Shown: positions 44,348-53,459, numbered from the stretch's first letter. The stretch is DNA of 53,459 nt from Mucilaginibacter roseus (GCF_021215455.1 NZ_JAJPWV010000008.1:1-53459); one strand, 5' to 3'. A program made the numbers and translations. Notes: generated from the sequence alone by a model not told the origin.

Positions 44348-45324
44348 CCGTTTATCCAGGAAAACTTATACTCAAGCATCGGGTTTTTCATGCGCTCGGC
44401 AACGCGCAACAAACGCTCAGGCAGTTTCATGATATAATCGCGGGCTTTTTCTGCTTCGGCGTTAAGGTCAGTAACGCTTTCAATATGCCAATCCTCAATC
44501 AATTCTTTCAGAATATCAACGTAATCAACAGCAGTATAAATACCTAAACGTTGGGCAGCATCAGTAAAATGGCCAAAAGTTTGGCCTATCTTAAGTCCTA
44601 CTTCGCGTAAAAAGTGCGCAGGCATAACAATTTTTTTGCGCATCATATCTTCAAACGCCAGCATGGCTTCGCTCGCGTCTACCTCGAAAATCTTCTCGAT
44701 AAAGTATTTGTAAGCTTTGGCATGGCGGGCTTCGTCAGCAGCAATAACACCACACATTTTTGATAGCAGCGTATCGCCTTGTTTTTTTGCTTGGGATGCC
44801 ACCCGGCGGTGAGACACGTTAGTAGCCAACTCCTGGAAAGAAGTATAAATAAAGTTACGGTACGGGTCGGTACCGGTACCTATATCAAAACCGTCAGCTA
44901 TCAGGTATTGCGTTGATATTTCCATCATGCGCATGTTTACCCGGCCTGACAGATACAGGTATTTATTCAGCAGATCACCATGGCGGTTTTCTTCGGCAGT
45001 CCAGTAGCGGGTCCACTTCATCCAGCCGCCCTCTTCATCTTTTGACACACCATCAACCATGGTCAGCCACGATTCATAAGTCGGCAGCGCCTCCTCGGTA
45101 ATGGTATCGCCTATTAAAACGGCGATTAAATCATACGATAAGCCTTGCGCGCTTTCCTGAAGTTCCTTTATCTCATTAAAAAAGGTATCTCGTGAAGAAT
45201 CAGGCAATAAATCAGCAGGTTGCCAAATAGTATCTATCGGCTTTAAAAAATCATGCATCTTATCGAGCATGTATTTTTCAATATGCGTCATTACTTCCCT
45301 TCTCTTTTCTTCAAAAAATCTCAT
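44344..45324 (-). CDS. Acyl-[acyl-carrier-protein] desaturase
   Basis: 326 residues. Soluble di-iron desaturase that introduces a cis double bond into acyl-ACP, the plant stearoyl-ACP desaturase family. Iron ligands are in E112-x-x-H115 (EENRH) and E198-x-x-H201 (EARH), with further Glu in EEALPTYE and FQELATNVSHRR. Start at ATG 45324 gives MRFFEEKRRE. Together with fabI earlier in the window it belongs to membrane lipid synthesis. Confidence 0.9.
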   Translation of the reverse strand: MRFFEEKRREVMTHIEKYMLDKMHDFLKPIDTIWQPADLLPDSSRDTFFNEIKELQESAQGLSYDLIAVLIGDTITEEALPTYESWLTMVDGVSKDEEGGWMKWTRYWTAEENRHGDLLNKYLYLSGRVNMRMMEISTQYLIADGFDIGTGTDPYRNFIYTSFQELATNVSHRRVASQAKKQGDTLLSKMCGVIAADEARHAKAYKYFIEKIFEVDASEAMLAFEDMMRKKIVMPAHFLREVGLKIGQTFGHFTDAAQRLGIYTAVDYVDILKELIEDWHIESVTDLNAEAEKARDYIMKLPERLLRVAERMKNPMLEYKFSWING

Positions 45325-45867
45325 AATTAACAATTAGGGCGTAAAGTTAGCTAAATTAACTAACTATACTGCATGTTTTTAAGCAGCGTGACCAACATCA
45401 CTTTTAGCGGATTTGACTTTAAATTCCGCTACTAACAATTGTTGATAGCCGGTAAAATTTTCCGCAAAACATGGAAAATTTACCCCGTTTATTCGATATA
45501 ACCCCACCCCACTTAAGTTTTGTTGCTAAACATTATCGGTGTGGAAAAAAATATAGTATCAAAATACAGCTTATAGTTGAGTAACAATTGTACGTCGGTT
45601 TAGTTTACAACAAGTTTTTAAATCAGCATTAAACATTGCTTTTTAGCTAAACAGCTTTGTTTGCCAGCTTCTTGCTTATCTGCAAACGGTTTTTATAAAT
45701 AGACCATTAGCGCCATCGCGCTCGCCTGAAGCTGTTCATCTATTTGCTGATTGGATTGCTTTTTGTTATTGTGCAACTGTGAGCCCCCTGCCTGATACGC
45801 CGGTAGTTTACTAACACGTTTTTATAAACACTAAACCTGTTACCCCCTAATATTTCAACTAAGCGTA
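45325..45867. other. 543-bp intergenic region upstream of polysaccharide operon
   Basis: No gene found. At 45345-45365 the inverted repeat AGTTAG-N9-CTAACT lies just upstream of the desaturase start and may be its operator. A single TGTACG...TTTACA at 45589-45609 resembles the enhancer-like sites but has the wrong spacing. The rest probably carries the operon promoter and a long leader; I see no clear -33/-7 pair. Confidence 0.4.
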
Positions 45868-47214
45868 ATGTTTTTAAAGATCACCAAAGAGGAGTTCTCG
45901 AAAGAGGTTTTGAAAAAGGCCTGGTATCAAACTAATATAATCGTATGGACGGTCATTTTTTTATACCCGCTTTTTAGCATAGTCGACTTTATATACGCAA
46001 ACCAGTTCTGGGTTAGTTTTTTGATTGTGCGCCTAACCTCGGTTTTTGTGATCTACATGCTTTACAATTACTTTCAGGCTCATAAAAAAAACTACCGCAT
46101 ACTGCTGCACGCTGTGCTGTTCATTCTCTCGATAACAACCGCGCTGTTGTGCAACCTGGTTAATATCGAATCTATCAACGTTTACTTTTTACTTTATGCC
46201 GCCATTATACTGTTTTTTAACCTGCAGGTATTTTGGGAAGCGCTTAACTCTATTATTCAGGCACTGGCAGCCTTTTTATTTTTAGCCATATTTTTTAACG
46301 GCTTCAGCGAGTACACTATTGACCTGTTGGTAAACAACGGCGGGCAGTTCTTCTTCGTAATCGTTGTTATATCAACCATAATACCGCATGCACGCTTTAA
46401 AGTGCTTGTTCGCGAGGTACAGGCGCAGATACTGATCGAGAAATCAAACGATCAGCTTAAAGCCCAATACCAGGATATCAATGAGAAGAATAACATTATT
46501 GATATGCAATACGCGCAGCTGCGTAAGCTTGACGAACAAAAAAACAGCTTTATAAACATTGCTGGGCACGACCTTAAAAACCTGATCGGCTCCATCATTA
46601 TGAGCAACAACATGGTGAAAGAGGAAGATTATCGCCTGAGCAATGACCAGAAAGAATTTGTTGGATACATCACTGAGTCGGCCGAGAAGATGCAATATAT
46701 GCTGAACAAGCTGATGGACGTTAAAGAGATTTCATCGCCTGAGATTAAATTTAACCTGGAGATATTTGATGCCAACCAGGAAGTGCAGTATGTTTTTAAA
46801 GGCTTGCAGGAAACTGCCCATATGAAAAATATACATCTGATTGATAACATATTAAAGTTGCCGCTGAATGTAAGACTCGACCGCGTATTTACCGGCCAGG
46901 TTTTTCAAAACCTGCTATCAAACGCCATTAAGTTTTCGCAAACCAATAACAACATTAAAGTGGTTACCAGCCTGCAACGTCAAAAATTTGTGTTCGAGAT
47001 TATTGACGAAGGCATTGCCATCGGTCAGCAGGAACTGGATATGATGTTCAACAAGCTGAAAACCCTTAACGATGTGGGCGCGGTGCATGAAAGCAGGCTG
47101 GGCCTGGGCCTTTCAATTGCCAAACTGATGACGCAGGAAATGGGCGGCGAAATTTATTATCGCAGTGATGATAACGGCAACTATTTCAGAGTAGAATTTT
47201 ACGCTATTAACTAA
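45868..47214 (+). CDS. Orphan six-helix histidine kinase heading the polysaccharide operon
   Basis: 448 residues. Six predicted membrane helices (about 20-40, 48-70, 78-98, 103-122, 128-148 and 155-172) with no large outer domain, then a linker coiled coil. The H-box is NIAGHDLKNLIG with His234, N-box FQNLLSNAIKF. The G1 box reads DEGIAIG where DxGxG is usual, and the G2 box GLGLSIAKL is intact. It is 16 bp upstream of the BcsB-like gene and presumably co-transcribed, but no response regulator is present. Confidence 0.88.
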   Translation: MFLKITKEEFSKEVLKKAWYQTNIIVWTVIFLYPLFSIVDFIYANQFWVSFLIVRLTSVFVIYMLYNYFQAHKKNYRILLHAVLFILSITTALLCNLVNIESINVYFLLYAAIILFFNLQVFWEALNSIIQALAAFLFLAIFFNGFSEYTIDLLVNNGGQFFFVIVVISTIIPHARFKVLVREVQAQILIEKSNDQLKAQYQDINEKNNIIDMQYAQLRKLDEQKNSFINIAGHDLKNLIGSIIMSNNMVKEEDYRLSNDQKEFVGYITESAEKMQYMLNKLMDVKEISSPEIKFNLEIFDANQEVQYVFKGLQETAHMKNIHLIDNILKLPLNVRLDRVFTGQVFQNLLSNAIKFSQTNNNIKVVTSLQRQKFVFEIIDEGIAIGQQELDMMFNKLKTLNDVGAVHESRLGLGLSIAKLMTQEMGGEIYYRSDDNGNYFRVEFYAIN

Positions 47215-47230
47215 TATACAATACAACCCG

Positions 47231-49312
47231 ATGAAGAGAGTTTTAACCTTCTTAGCCTTTTTACTTGTACTATCAACCGGTTTAAAGGCACAGAGTATCG
47301 TGTCCTTTAAATCAATGGGGCATCCGGATAATGCCATTTACGGCATGAACGGCGCAACATCTTACTTTTTACGGATTAGTCCGCTGGTTGAGATGAATGG
47401 CAGCAAACTGGTGTTGTATTTTGAACCATCGCAGGCATTGATTAAGGAGAACTCGTTTATCAATATTTTGATCAACGATCAGCCGATCATCAGTTCGAGA
47501 TTAACACGCGACTCGATACAAAAAGTCGTAATAAACCTCTCAAGAAGTGATCTTTCGCCTGAGAAGTATCTGAAATTACAGATTAAAACCGTTGCTACCA
47601 TCAGTAACGATAAATGCCGCGACCTGGATAACCCGGCCATGTGGATCAAGGTTAAGGGAAACTCCTACCTGTCGCTCATCAAGAGCAACAAGAATTTTTT
47701 TAATAATGTAAACATCAGCAACTGCTTTGATTCAAAACGTGCTATTGTTTTCCCGAACAACCCATCACTGCATGATTTGAAAGCCGTGGCATGGGCTTAC
47801 GCACGCTTAAAGCGCACTACCTCAAAAGAGATACATGTTTACGAGGCCGGCAAATTGCCTGATAGCGTAAAGAACTATATTATGGTTGGCGAGGTATCGC
47901 AACTGCCGGAAGCACAACGCCGCTTGGTTAAAGTGAATCCGCAAGGCAGCCAAGGCATGCTTTATCTGCACAAAAGCATAACCAGTTTAACTGATACGCT
48001 AACTACTATGGTTGACGTACGCGGTAAAAACGTACCGGTTAAAACGGTTTCAACAAGCGTTGTTCCTAATGAGATATTGTTTGTGTCAGGCGGTGATGAT
48101 ACCGGTTACGAAAAGGCTATTACCGCTTTGGGTAACATGAATGTGCTTAACTCCACCTACGGCGACTACCTGCTGATAAATGAAGCGCAAAATAGCTTCT
48201 TCCAAAACATTGACGAAAGCCGTTCAAAATTATCATTAAAGCAGCTGGGTGGCGCAAGCAACTTTATGTCGGGCATAGGTTCATTAAAAACCGTTTACAA
48301 TTTTAAAAACAGCGATTTTAGCTTTACACCTAAAGAAGTTGAGATACGCTTCGCCGGTATTTACAGCAGCCTGAACCCTGGTGACCGCGGCTTCTTCAAT
48401 ATCTATTTGAACGGATTATTGATCAGCAGCGAGAAGCTGGACGCATCGGGTAAATTAAACACCGCGGTAACCATCAACCGTTATCAGCACCACAAATACA
48501 ACACACTTGAGGCGGAGTTCAGGTTTTATCCGAGCAGTGGTAATTGTGCCAATAGCTTTACCAACTTCTTTTGTGAGATTGATGTTGATAAATCATACCT
48601 GGCCTCAAAAAACCCGTTCATTACCAATGATCTGAGCTTCTATCAATATCCCGAAGCGTTTAACAGCGGTTCAACCCGCCTGATTGTAAGCAAAGGCTAT
48701 GCAAAATATGCCGCTGCGGCTTTGGGTGAGATCATTTACGAGTTGAATAATAATATTAACGCTAATAACTTCCCTGAAATAGTATATTCTGACGGTGTGG
48801 ACGCATCTGATCTGAAAAAGTATAACGTTGTAGCGTTGCTTTCAAAGGATGATAAGCTAATGAACGATTTTCCGGATGCGCCGATCAAATTCAATCAGAA
48901 ATTCCGCCTATATAATGCCGAGAATAACAAGGTGGTTTATTCCCTTTCTGACAGTGTATCAAACGGCCTGGCACAAATATTTTACGGTCGCAGCAATAAC
49001 GCCACGCTGGTACTTACCGCTACAGGTAAACACCCAGCAGAGGCTTTCCTGGCTGTATCTCGCTCTATTACCGAGCAATTATCAACCCTTTCGAGCAACG
49101 TTTGTATTGCCGATGTTAACTCCAACAAATACTTGTTCAACATCAATAAATCAAGCGAGAACCTGGAGTATGTAGATACCAAAAGCGGACTGGCTCAGTT
49201 TTGGGAAAGCTACAACCTGTACATCCTGTTAGGTATTCTGGTATTGATCCTGGTATCATTCCTATACGTACGTTCGAGGGTACAAAGCTCTCAGGATCTG
49301 TTTAACGAATAA
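47231..49312 (+). CDS. BcsB-like periplasmic polysaccharide-synthase partner
   Basis: 693 residues: signal peptide ending GLKAQ (about 21), a large beta-rich periplasmic body, one C-terminal membrane helix (about 663-682) and a short cytoplasmic tail. Features of the BcsB family are the block NDKCRDLDNPAMWIKV followed by SYLSL (about 132-152) and alternating jelly-roll and Rossmann-like modules. BcsB works with the catalytic subunit to move nascent cellulose outwards; here the neighbour is a GT2 synthase without PilZ, so the polymer may not be cellulose. Confidence 0.8.
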   Translation: MKRVLTFLAFLLVLSTGLKAQSIVSFKSMGHPDNAIYGMNGATSYFLRISPLVEMNGSKLVLYFEPSQALIKENSFINILINDQPIISSRLTRDSIQKVVINLSRSDLSPEKYLKLQIKTVATISNDKCRDLDNPAMWIKVKGNSYLSLIKSNKNFFNNVNISNCFDSKRAIVFPNNPSLHDLKAVAWAYARLKRTTSKEIHVYEAGKLPDSVKNYIMVGEVSQLPEAQRRLVKVNPQGSQGMLYLHKSITSLTDTLTTMVDVRGKNVPVKTVSTSVVPNEILFVSGGDDTGYEKAITALGNMNVLNSTYGDYLLINEAQNSFFQNIDESRSKLSLKQLGGASNFMSGIGSLKTVYNFKNSDFSFTPKEVEIRFAGIYSSLNPGDRGFFNIYLNGLLISSEKLDASGKLNTAVTINRYQHHKYNTLEAEFRFYPSSGNCANSFTNFFCEIDVDKSYLASKNPFITNDLSFYQYPEAFNSGSTRLIVSKGYAKYAAAALGEIIYELNNNINANNFPEIVYSDGVDASDLKKYNVVALLSKDDKLMNDFPDAPIKFNQKFRLYNAENNKVVYSLSDSVSNGLAQIFYGRSNNATLVLTATGKHPAEAFLAVSRSITEQLSTLSSNVCIADVNSNKYLFNINKSSENLEYVDTKSGLAQFWESYNLYILLGILVLILVSFLYVRSRVQSSQDLFNE

Positions 49313-49326
49313 TTATAAAGCATCAA

Positions 49327-49355
49327 GCCCGGCTACAGCTTTACCGTAGCCGGGC
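49327..49355 (+). terminator. Hairpin between BcsB-like and GT2 genes
   Basis: Perfect 10-bp stem GCCCGGCTAC / GTAGCCGGGC with a 9-nt loop, followed by a pyrimidine-rich tail (TTTCTTTCTCTC). It lies inside an otherwise co-directional operon, so it may be a partial terminator setting the ratio of the two proteins. Confidence 0.6.
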
Positions 49356-49378
49356 AATTTCTTTCTCTCTATATACAA

Positions 49379-51223
49379 ATGATAACCTCTGTTGCCGAGC
49401 TACTGATTACCGATGGTTTTATAACCCGGGCTGACCGTGAAAGCATTGAAAAGCTTTCGGCAACATTGGGGCAGGCTTTTATAAAGGTAGCCCTCAATTT
49501 TGGTTACATCTCCCGTAAAAATTATGAGCGCTCGCTTATAAACGCCGGAATAACATTGAACGAGGTTCGTGAAGAAGAGCATGATTCTGAAATACTTAGT
49601 AAAATTGAGCTAAAACTGGCCAATGATCATGTAGCATTGCCCCTGCGCGTGCAGGACGGCAAACTCATAACCCTTATGGCCGACCCTACCGATCAGCTAT
49701 TTATTGATTTTGTACGGTTCACTTACGATATGGAACCCGAGATTATCGTGGCTTCAGACCTGGAAATTACCTGGATGAGCCATAGGTTGCTGGGTGAAAA
49801 GTATGTAAAGTCGGCCGTGTTTGAGCTAATGCACCGCGACCCTGCCAACTCAGCAAGGGTTACGTTCACGTCAAAGCAGCTTATCTTTTTGTTTGGGTTG
49901 GTTGGCATTATTTGTGTTGGCCTTGTGCTTAATTTCAAAAACACCTCTATTACAATTAACGTTATATTGAGTTTCTTCTTTCTGATCGCCATATCGTTCA
50001 AGCTCTTTTTGGCGCTGGTAGGTTCAAGGTTTGAATTGCACCAGGCTGTAACCAATCAGGAAGTACGCGATGTAGTGACTGAGGAGCTGCCGGTTTACAC
50101 CATTCACCTGCCGGTTTACAAAGAGGATAAGCTGATCAAAAAACTAATATGGAACCTGCAAAGTATTGATTATCCACGCGAGCAGCTGGATATTAAATTG
50201 CTGATTGAAGAGGATGATGACAAAACGTTGAACGCGGTACGTAACCTGGATTTCCCCGCAACGTTCGAGGTAATAGTGGTGCCTTTCCATATGCCTAAAA
50301 CCAAGCCCAAAGCTTGTAATTATGGTCTGCACTTTTCGCGTGGTAAATTTTTGACCATTTATGATGCGGAGGACATCCCGGATACGGATCAACTGAAAAA
50401 AGTTGTAGCCTTATTTACAAAACTGCCTGATCATTTTATCTGCGTGCAATGCTCTCTAAACTACTTTAACCGTAACGAGAACTTTTTGACGCGAATGTTC
50501 ACGCTGGAATATTCATATTGGTTTGACTATATGCTGCCTGGCTTAGATACGCTTGATATTCCGATTCCGTTAGGTGGTACAAGCAACCACTTTAAAATGG
50601 AGAACCTGATTGAGTTAGGCGCGTGGGACCCGTTTAACGTAACTGAAGATGCCGACTTAGGCGTACGTGCCTATGCCAAGGGTTATAAAATAGCGGTAGT
50701 AAATTCCACTACATACGAGGAAGCCAATAACGAGCCGTTTAACTGGATACGCCAGCGTTCGCGCTGGATTAAAGGTTACATGCAAACTTACCTGGTACAT
50801 ATGCGCGATCCGATTGCGTTATACCGTAAGATTGGCCTGAAAGGCTTTTTAGGTTTCAGCTTTTTTATCGGCGCAACACCTATAACCTTTTTGGTTTATC
50901 CATTACTGTTAATCATATTTTTAAATTATATACTGTTTGACCTTTCAACCATACGTACGCTGTTTCCGGATTGGGTGCTCTTCATGTCCATATTCAACCT
51001 GATGGTAGGTAACATCCTGATGATCTATGTAAACATGATGGCCGTATTTAAACGCAGGTTTTACGAGCTTATATTATTCGCGGTAGCAAACCCTGTTTAC
51101 TGGATGCTGCATTCGGTGGCGGCTTATAAAGGTTTGTACCAGTTAATTGTTAACCCGTTTTATTGGGAAAAAACCAATCACGGTTTAAGTAAAATGAGTA
51201 GCCCGGTTAACGTTGTAAAATGA
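49379..51223 (+). CDS. GT2 polysaccharide synthase with N-terminal MshEN-like domain
   Basis: 614 residues. Residues about 1-140 match the T2SSE_N/MshEN fold (LLITDGFITRADRES, LGQAFIKVALNFGYIS, then KLITLMADPTDQLFIDFVRF). In other proteins this domain binds c-di-GMP. Two helices follow (about 163-212), then a GT2 catalytic domain with DAED (329-332), TED (422-424) and QRSRW (459-463), the signature of processive beta-glycosyltransferases. Further helices lie at about 490-590. The domain order resembles XagB-type synthases rather than BcsA, which uses PilZ. The usual RLG of the MshEN nucleotide site reads TLG here, so binding is uncertain. It overlaps the next gene by 4 bp. Confidence 0.85.
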   Translation: MITSVAELLITDGFITRADRESIEKLSATLGQAFIKVALNFGYISRKNYERSLINAGITLNEVREEEHDSEILSKIELKLANDHVALPLRVQDGKLITLMADPTDQLFIDFVRFTYDMEPEIIVASDLEITWMSHRLLGEKYVKSAVFELMHRDPANSARVTFTSKQLIFLFGLVGIICVGLVLNFKNTSITINVILSFFFLIAISFKLFLALVGSRFELHQAVTNQEVRDVVTEELPVYTIHLPVYKEDKLIKKLIWNLQSIDYPREQLDIKLLIEEDDDKTLNAVRNLDFPATFEVIVVPFHMPKTKPKACNYGLHFSRGKFLTIYDAEDIPDTDQLKKVVALFTKLPDHFICVQCSLNYFNRNENFLTRMFTLEYSYWFDYMLPGLDTLDIPIPLGGTSNHFKMENLIELGAWDPFNVTEDADLGVRAYAKGYKIAVVNSTTYEEANNEPFNWIRQRSRWIKGYMQTYLVHMRDPIALYRKIGLKGFLGFSFFIGATPITFLVYPLLLIIFLNYILFDLSTIRTLFPDWVLFMSIFNLMVGNILMIYVNMMAVFKRRFYELILFAVANPVYWMLHSVAAYKGLYQLIVNPFYWEKTNHGLSKMSSPVNVVK

Positions 51224-52773
51224 TAAAACGATCGACATTACTTTTACTGATAACTGTTTTGCTGGGTGCTTACTACCTGGTGCTGGGCATATATTTTAAT
51301 AAGCTGGGGTATTACAATGCCGAAGCCTTATTTTATATAGAAAAATCAAAAATAGTTTTTGAAGGCCTGGGTAACCGGCTTAAGGTAATGGGTTTAACAG
51401 CGCCTATAATTCCGTTTTACTCAACTTTTATTTTTACGGGAATAAATTACCTCTTGGCACCGGTAATTGCATCGGCCATAGGCACAGCTATATTATTCTA
51501 CCTGATATCGTCCACTTTACTAAAAAAAGTAAAAGATAATTTTTACCTGGTACTGCTTGTAGTATTATTCCTTTTCCATCCGGGAATGTTATATACCGCA
51601 ACGGCCGGCAAGAGTATTTACCTTGTGTTAGCCTTCTTTTACCTGTTCTTTTTAAATATCCTGAAGTTCTACAGGTCTAACACTACCTATCACGTATCCA
51701 TAGCAAGCATGTGTTTGGTTACGCTAACTTTTTGCGATTATCGTTTTATATGGCTGACGCTGTTTTTTATACCGTTGGTACTGTCTATAACACTTAAAAG
51801 TTTAAACCTGGGTGAAAAGGAATCCATCTTCCGCTTGTTTTTGAGCTTTAATAACCCATCGCTCAGGCGCAAGCTTATATCGAAAACCTTTGCACTCTAT
51901 ATTATCATTTTTATCCTGCCGATAGCATCCATTGTGTGTTACAAATTGCTGAACTTAACACATGCCAATGATTTAAATTACTTTATTGAAAGCCCTTACG
52001 CCACATGGAATGTATTGGTTGATAAAATAAATTTTGATGAGATTACAAGCAGCACAACCTATAAAATACCCGATTCAGCTGTACTGCTATCCCTTAAGAT
52101 GATTATGTATAGTCCGCTAATTTTGCTGGCGCTCTACATGTACAGGCAAAATACTTACCAGGCGCTTACGCTGCTTACTCCTTTCGCTTTTGTTGAATTT
52201 TTAAGATTGAAGTATGACAAGATCTACATAGCGCACGAGTTTTACTTGATATTTCTGGTGCTGGCTTTGCTATGTATTATATTCCGGCTGGAATCATTCA
52301 AGGATAAAAAGACCCTGAAGATTTTAATGGGGGTAGGTATGGCCATACAGATATTTACGGGCTTTTACTTTTTGAACCGTTCGCCAATAGCTGATGAGCA
52401 AAAATTTATGGCTATGCTACGTAAGCCTACTGAAAACAACGATCAGGAGCAGAATCAGGATATAGCCAATTACATTAACGCGCTCCCCGATAATACGCTC
52501 ATCATGACGGACGACGCGATAGCTTACCCGATTGTGGCTTTTGTTAATAATATACAAAAACTGGTAATGCCTTATCAGGATAAGTTTCTGACTACTATTG
52601 AAACGCCGAGAGGCTATGTAAGCTATATACTGGTTGCAAGTACTTCAAACCGCGCAAAGGGCTATACACAGCTTAATAATACGTACTTTAACTTTATGCG
52701 TAACAACGATCCCGGAATGCTGGTGCAAAAGGTGTACGAAACACCTGACTGGGAACTGTATAGGATTAAATAG
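51220..52773 (+). CDS. Polytopic membrane protein, glycosyltransferase-like
   Basis: 517 residues with about ten membrane helices in the first 400, then a soluble C-terminal domain of about 110 residues. Layout resembles PMT/GT-C type lipid-linked sugar transferases, but I see no decisive catalytic Asp/Glu motif. The ATGA overlap with the synthase gene shows translational coupling, so it likely acts on the same polymer (for example in modification or export). Confidence 0.65.
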   Translation: MIKRSTLLLLITVLLGAYYLVLGIYFNKLGYYNAEALFYIEKSKIVFEGLGNRLKVMGLTAPIIPFYSTFIFTGINYLLAPVIASAIGTAILFYLISSTLLKKVKDNFYLVLLVVLFLFHPGMLYTATAGKSIYLVLAFFYLFFLNILKFYRSNTTYHVSIASMCLVTLTFCDYRFIWLTLFFIPLVLSITLKSLNLGEKESIFRLFLSFNNPSLRRKLISKTFALYIIIFILPIASIVCYKLLNLTHANDLNYFIESPYATWNVLVDKINFDEITSSTTYKIPDSAVLLSLKMIMYSPLILLALYMYRQNTYQALTLLTPFAFVEFLRLKYDKIYIAHEFYLIFLVLALLCIIFRLESFKDKKTLKILMGVGMAIQIFTGFYFLNRSPIADEQKFMAMLRKPTENNDQEQNQDIANYINALPDNTLIMTDDAIAYPIVAFVNNIQKLVMPYQDKFLTTIETPRGYVSYILVASTSNRAKGYTQLNNTYFNFMRNNDPGMLVQKVYETPDWELYRIK

Positions 52774-52808
52774 TTTTGATTATTCCTTAGCAACAAGCAA
52801 ATTAGGGA

Positions 52809-53345
52809 ATGAATTTAAAGTTACTGTTTTTGCCCGTCACCTTTCTTATAGTTGTGTTTGGTTTACAAAACAACTCCCATCAGTATAAACCAACTGATAT
52901 TACAAATAACATTAACGCCGATACCACGCTTCGAAAGGTTGATCTTGGTATGAGTAATTTAACTATATCTATTCCCCGGTATTACGAGCTTACTAAACAA
53001 CAAGGTACAGATTATTGGATATTTAAATTCAAGCCGAAAAACAACCAAGATAGGCTATCACCAAAAGGTGGAGTATACCTTGGCAATTTCCCTAAAAGGG
53101 ATTTATATCCAAATGACTGCCCTGTCAATAGGCAGATGATTTGGGCTTTAGGCCAGTTTGAGACCTTGGATATTAAACGTTGTACTTCCCATTATTACAC
53201 ACAGGTAATTATACAGAATACAGATAATACAAACTGGTACGAAAAGATACAACTTTTTGGTGAAGCCCGATCCGATAAAGATTTACAAAGTCTGTTATCA
53301 ATAATGAAAAGTATTAGTCGAAAGAATATCGAGATTAAGAAATAG
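52809..53345 (+). CDS. Small exported protein, function unknown
   Basis: 178 residues with an N-terminal hydrophobic segment (about 4-20) acting as signal or anchor. Mature part is hydrophilic, with two Cys (NDCPVN and IKRCTS) that could form a disulfide. No family recognised. It is 35 bp after the membrane protein on the same strand, so it may be the last gene of the polysaccharide operon. Confidence 0.6.
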   Translation: MNLKLLFLPVTFLIVVFGLQNNSHQYKPTDITNNINADTTLRKVDLGMSNLTISIPRYYELTKQQGTDYWIFKFKPKNNQDRLSPKGGVYLGNFPKRDLYPNDCPVNRQMIWALGQFETLDIKRCTSHYYTQVIIQNTDNTNWYEKIQLFGEARSDKDLQSLLSIMKSISRKNIEIKK

Positions 53346-53406
53346 AGACCGGCGTAGAGATTAGTTTAAACATTAAATCAATAGCATTTGTGCCAGAGGG
53401 AACTTG

Positions 53407-53459
53407 ATGAAAGAATTTGATATTATAGAACCATCTTCTTTAGTAGACCCCCGAAACAC
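53407..53459 (+). CDS. Possible start of a further gene, cut by window end
   Basis: ATG at 53407 opens a frame (MKEFDIIEPSSLVDPRN) that continues to the edge. Too short to identify; could be chance. Confidence 0.3.
   Translation, partial: MKEFDIIEPSSLVDPRN

Noticed and set aside
45589..45609. TGTACG...TTTACA as a seventh enhancer-like site
   Set aside because: The half-sites are 15 bp apart instead of 11, it is single, and no sigma-54 promoter lies at the expected distance.

Overview
The window looks like chromosomal DNA of a Bacteroidota member, probably Sphingobacteriaceae and most likely Mucilaginibacter or a close relative (inference from protein style, not from a marker gene). Supporting signs are TTG-N19-TAnnTTTG type promoters, almost no Shine-Dalgarno sequences, many short lipoproteins with a C-K-K lipobox exit, two DUF1080 domains, a Gre-like small factor, and very large MacB-type permeases ending in NPVKSLRSE.

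Layout. 1-9060: two paralogous lipoproteins, a secreted phosphodiesterase/alkaline phosphatase fusion, a double DUF1080 protein, an M1 aminopeptidase and two small secreted proteins. 9066-14820: housekeeping (diadenylate cyclase cdaA, a Tat-exported Gfo/Idh/MocA oxidoreductase, fabI, recN), an imperfect repeat block, and a third lipoprotein of the family seen at the left end. 15020-36907: a 22-kb exporter locus. 36962-45324: YqaE-like peptide, sialate O-acetylesterase, lipoprotein, TPR histidine kinase, Gre-like factor, aldo/keto reductase, acyl-ACP desaturase. 45868-53345: a polysaccharide-type operon with an orphan six-helix histidine kinase, a BcsB-like protein, a GT2 synthase carrying an N-terminal MshEN-like domain, a polytopic membrane protein and a small secreted protein.

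The centrepiece is the exporter locus. On the minus strand it encodes one membrane fusion protein, one ATPase, six tandem MacB/FtsX-type permeases (one with a single-base frameshift), a second ATPase with unusual motifs, and one TolC-type outer-membrane protein. Divergent from it is an NtrC-type response regulator with its histidine kinase. I find a 17-bp motif, approximately YGTWCG-N5-G-N-WACA, six times, always as a pair whose start-to-start spacing is exactly 22 bp. The pairs lie only in the three long intergenic gaps of this locus. Sequences resembling sigma-54 -24/-12 promoters lie 53-55 bp from each pair, including a good one (TGG...TTGC) pointing towards the regulator itself. This reads as a self-contained sigma-54 regulon: sensor kinase, enhancer-binding regulator, three exporter transcription units and autoregulation. 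The individual protein families are known; the six-permease architecture and the paired-site regulatory code are what I would regard as new.
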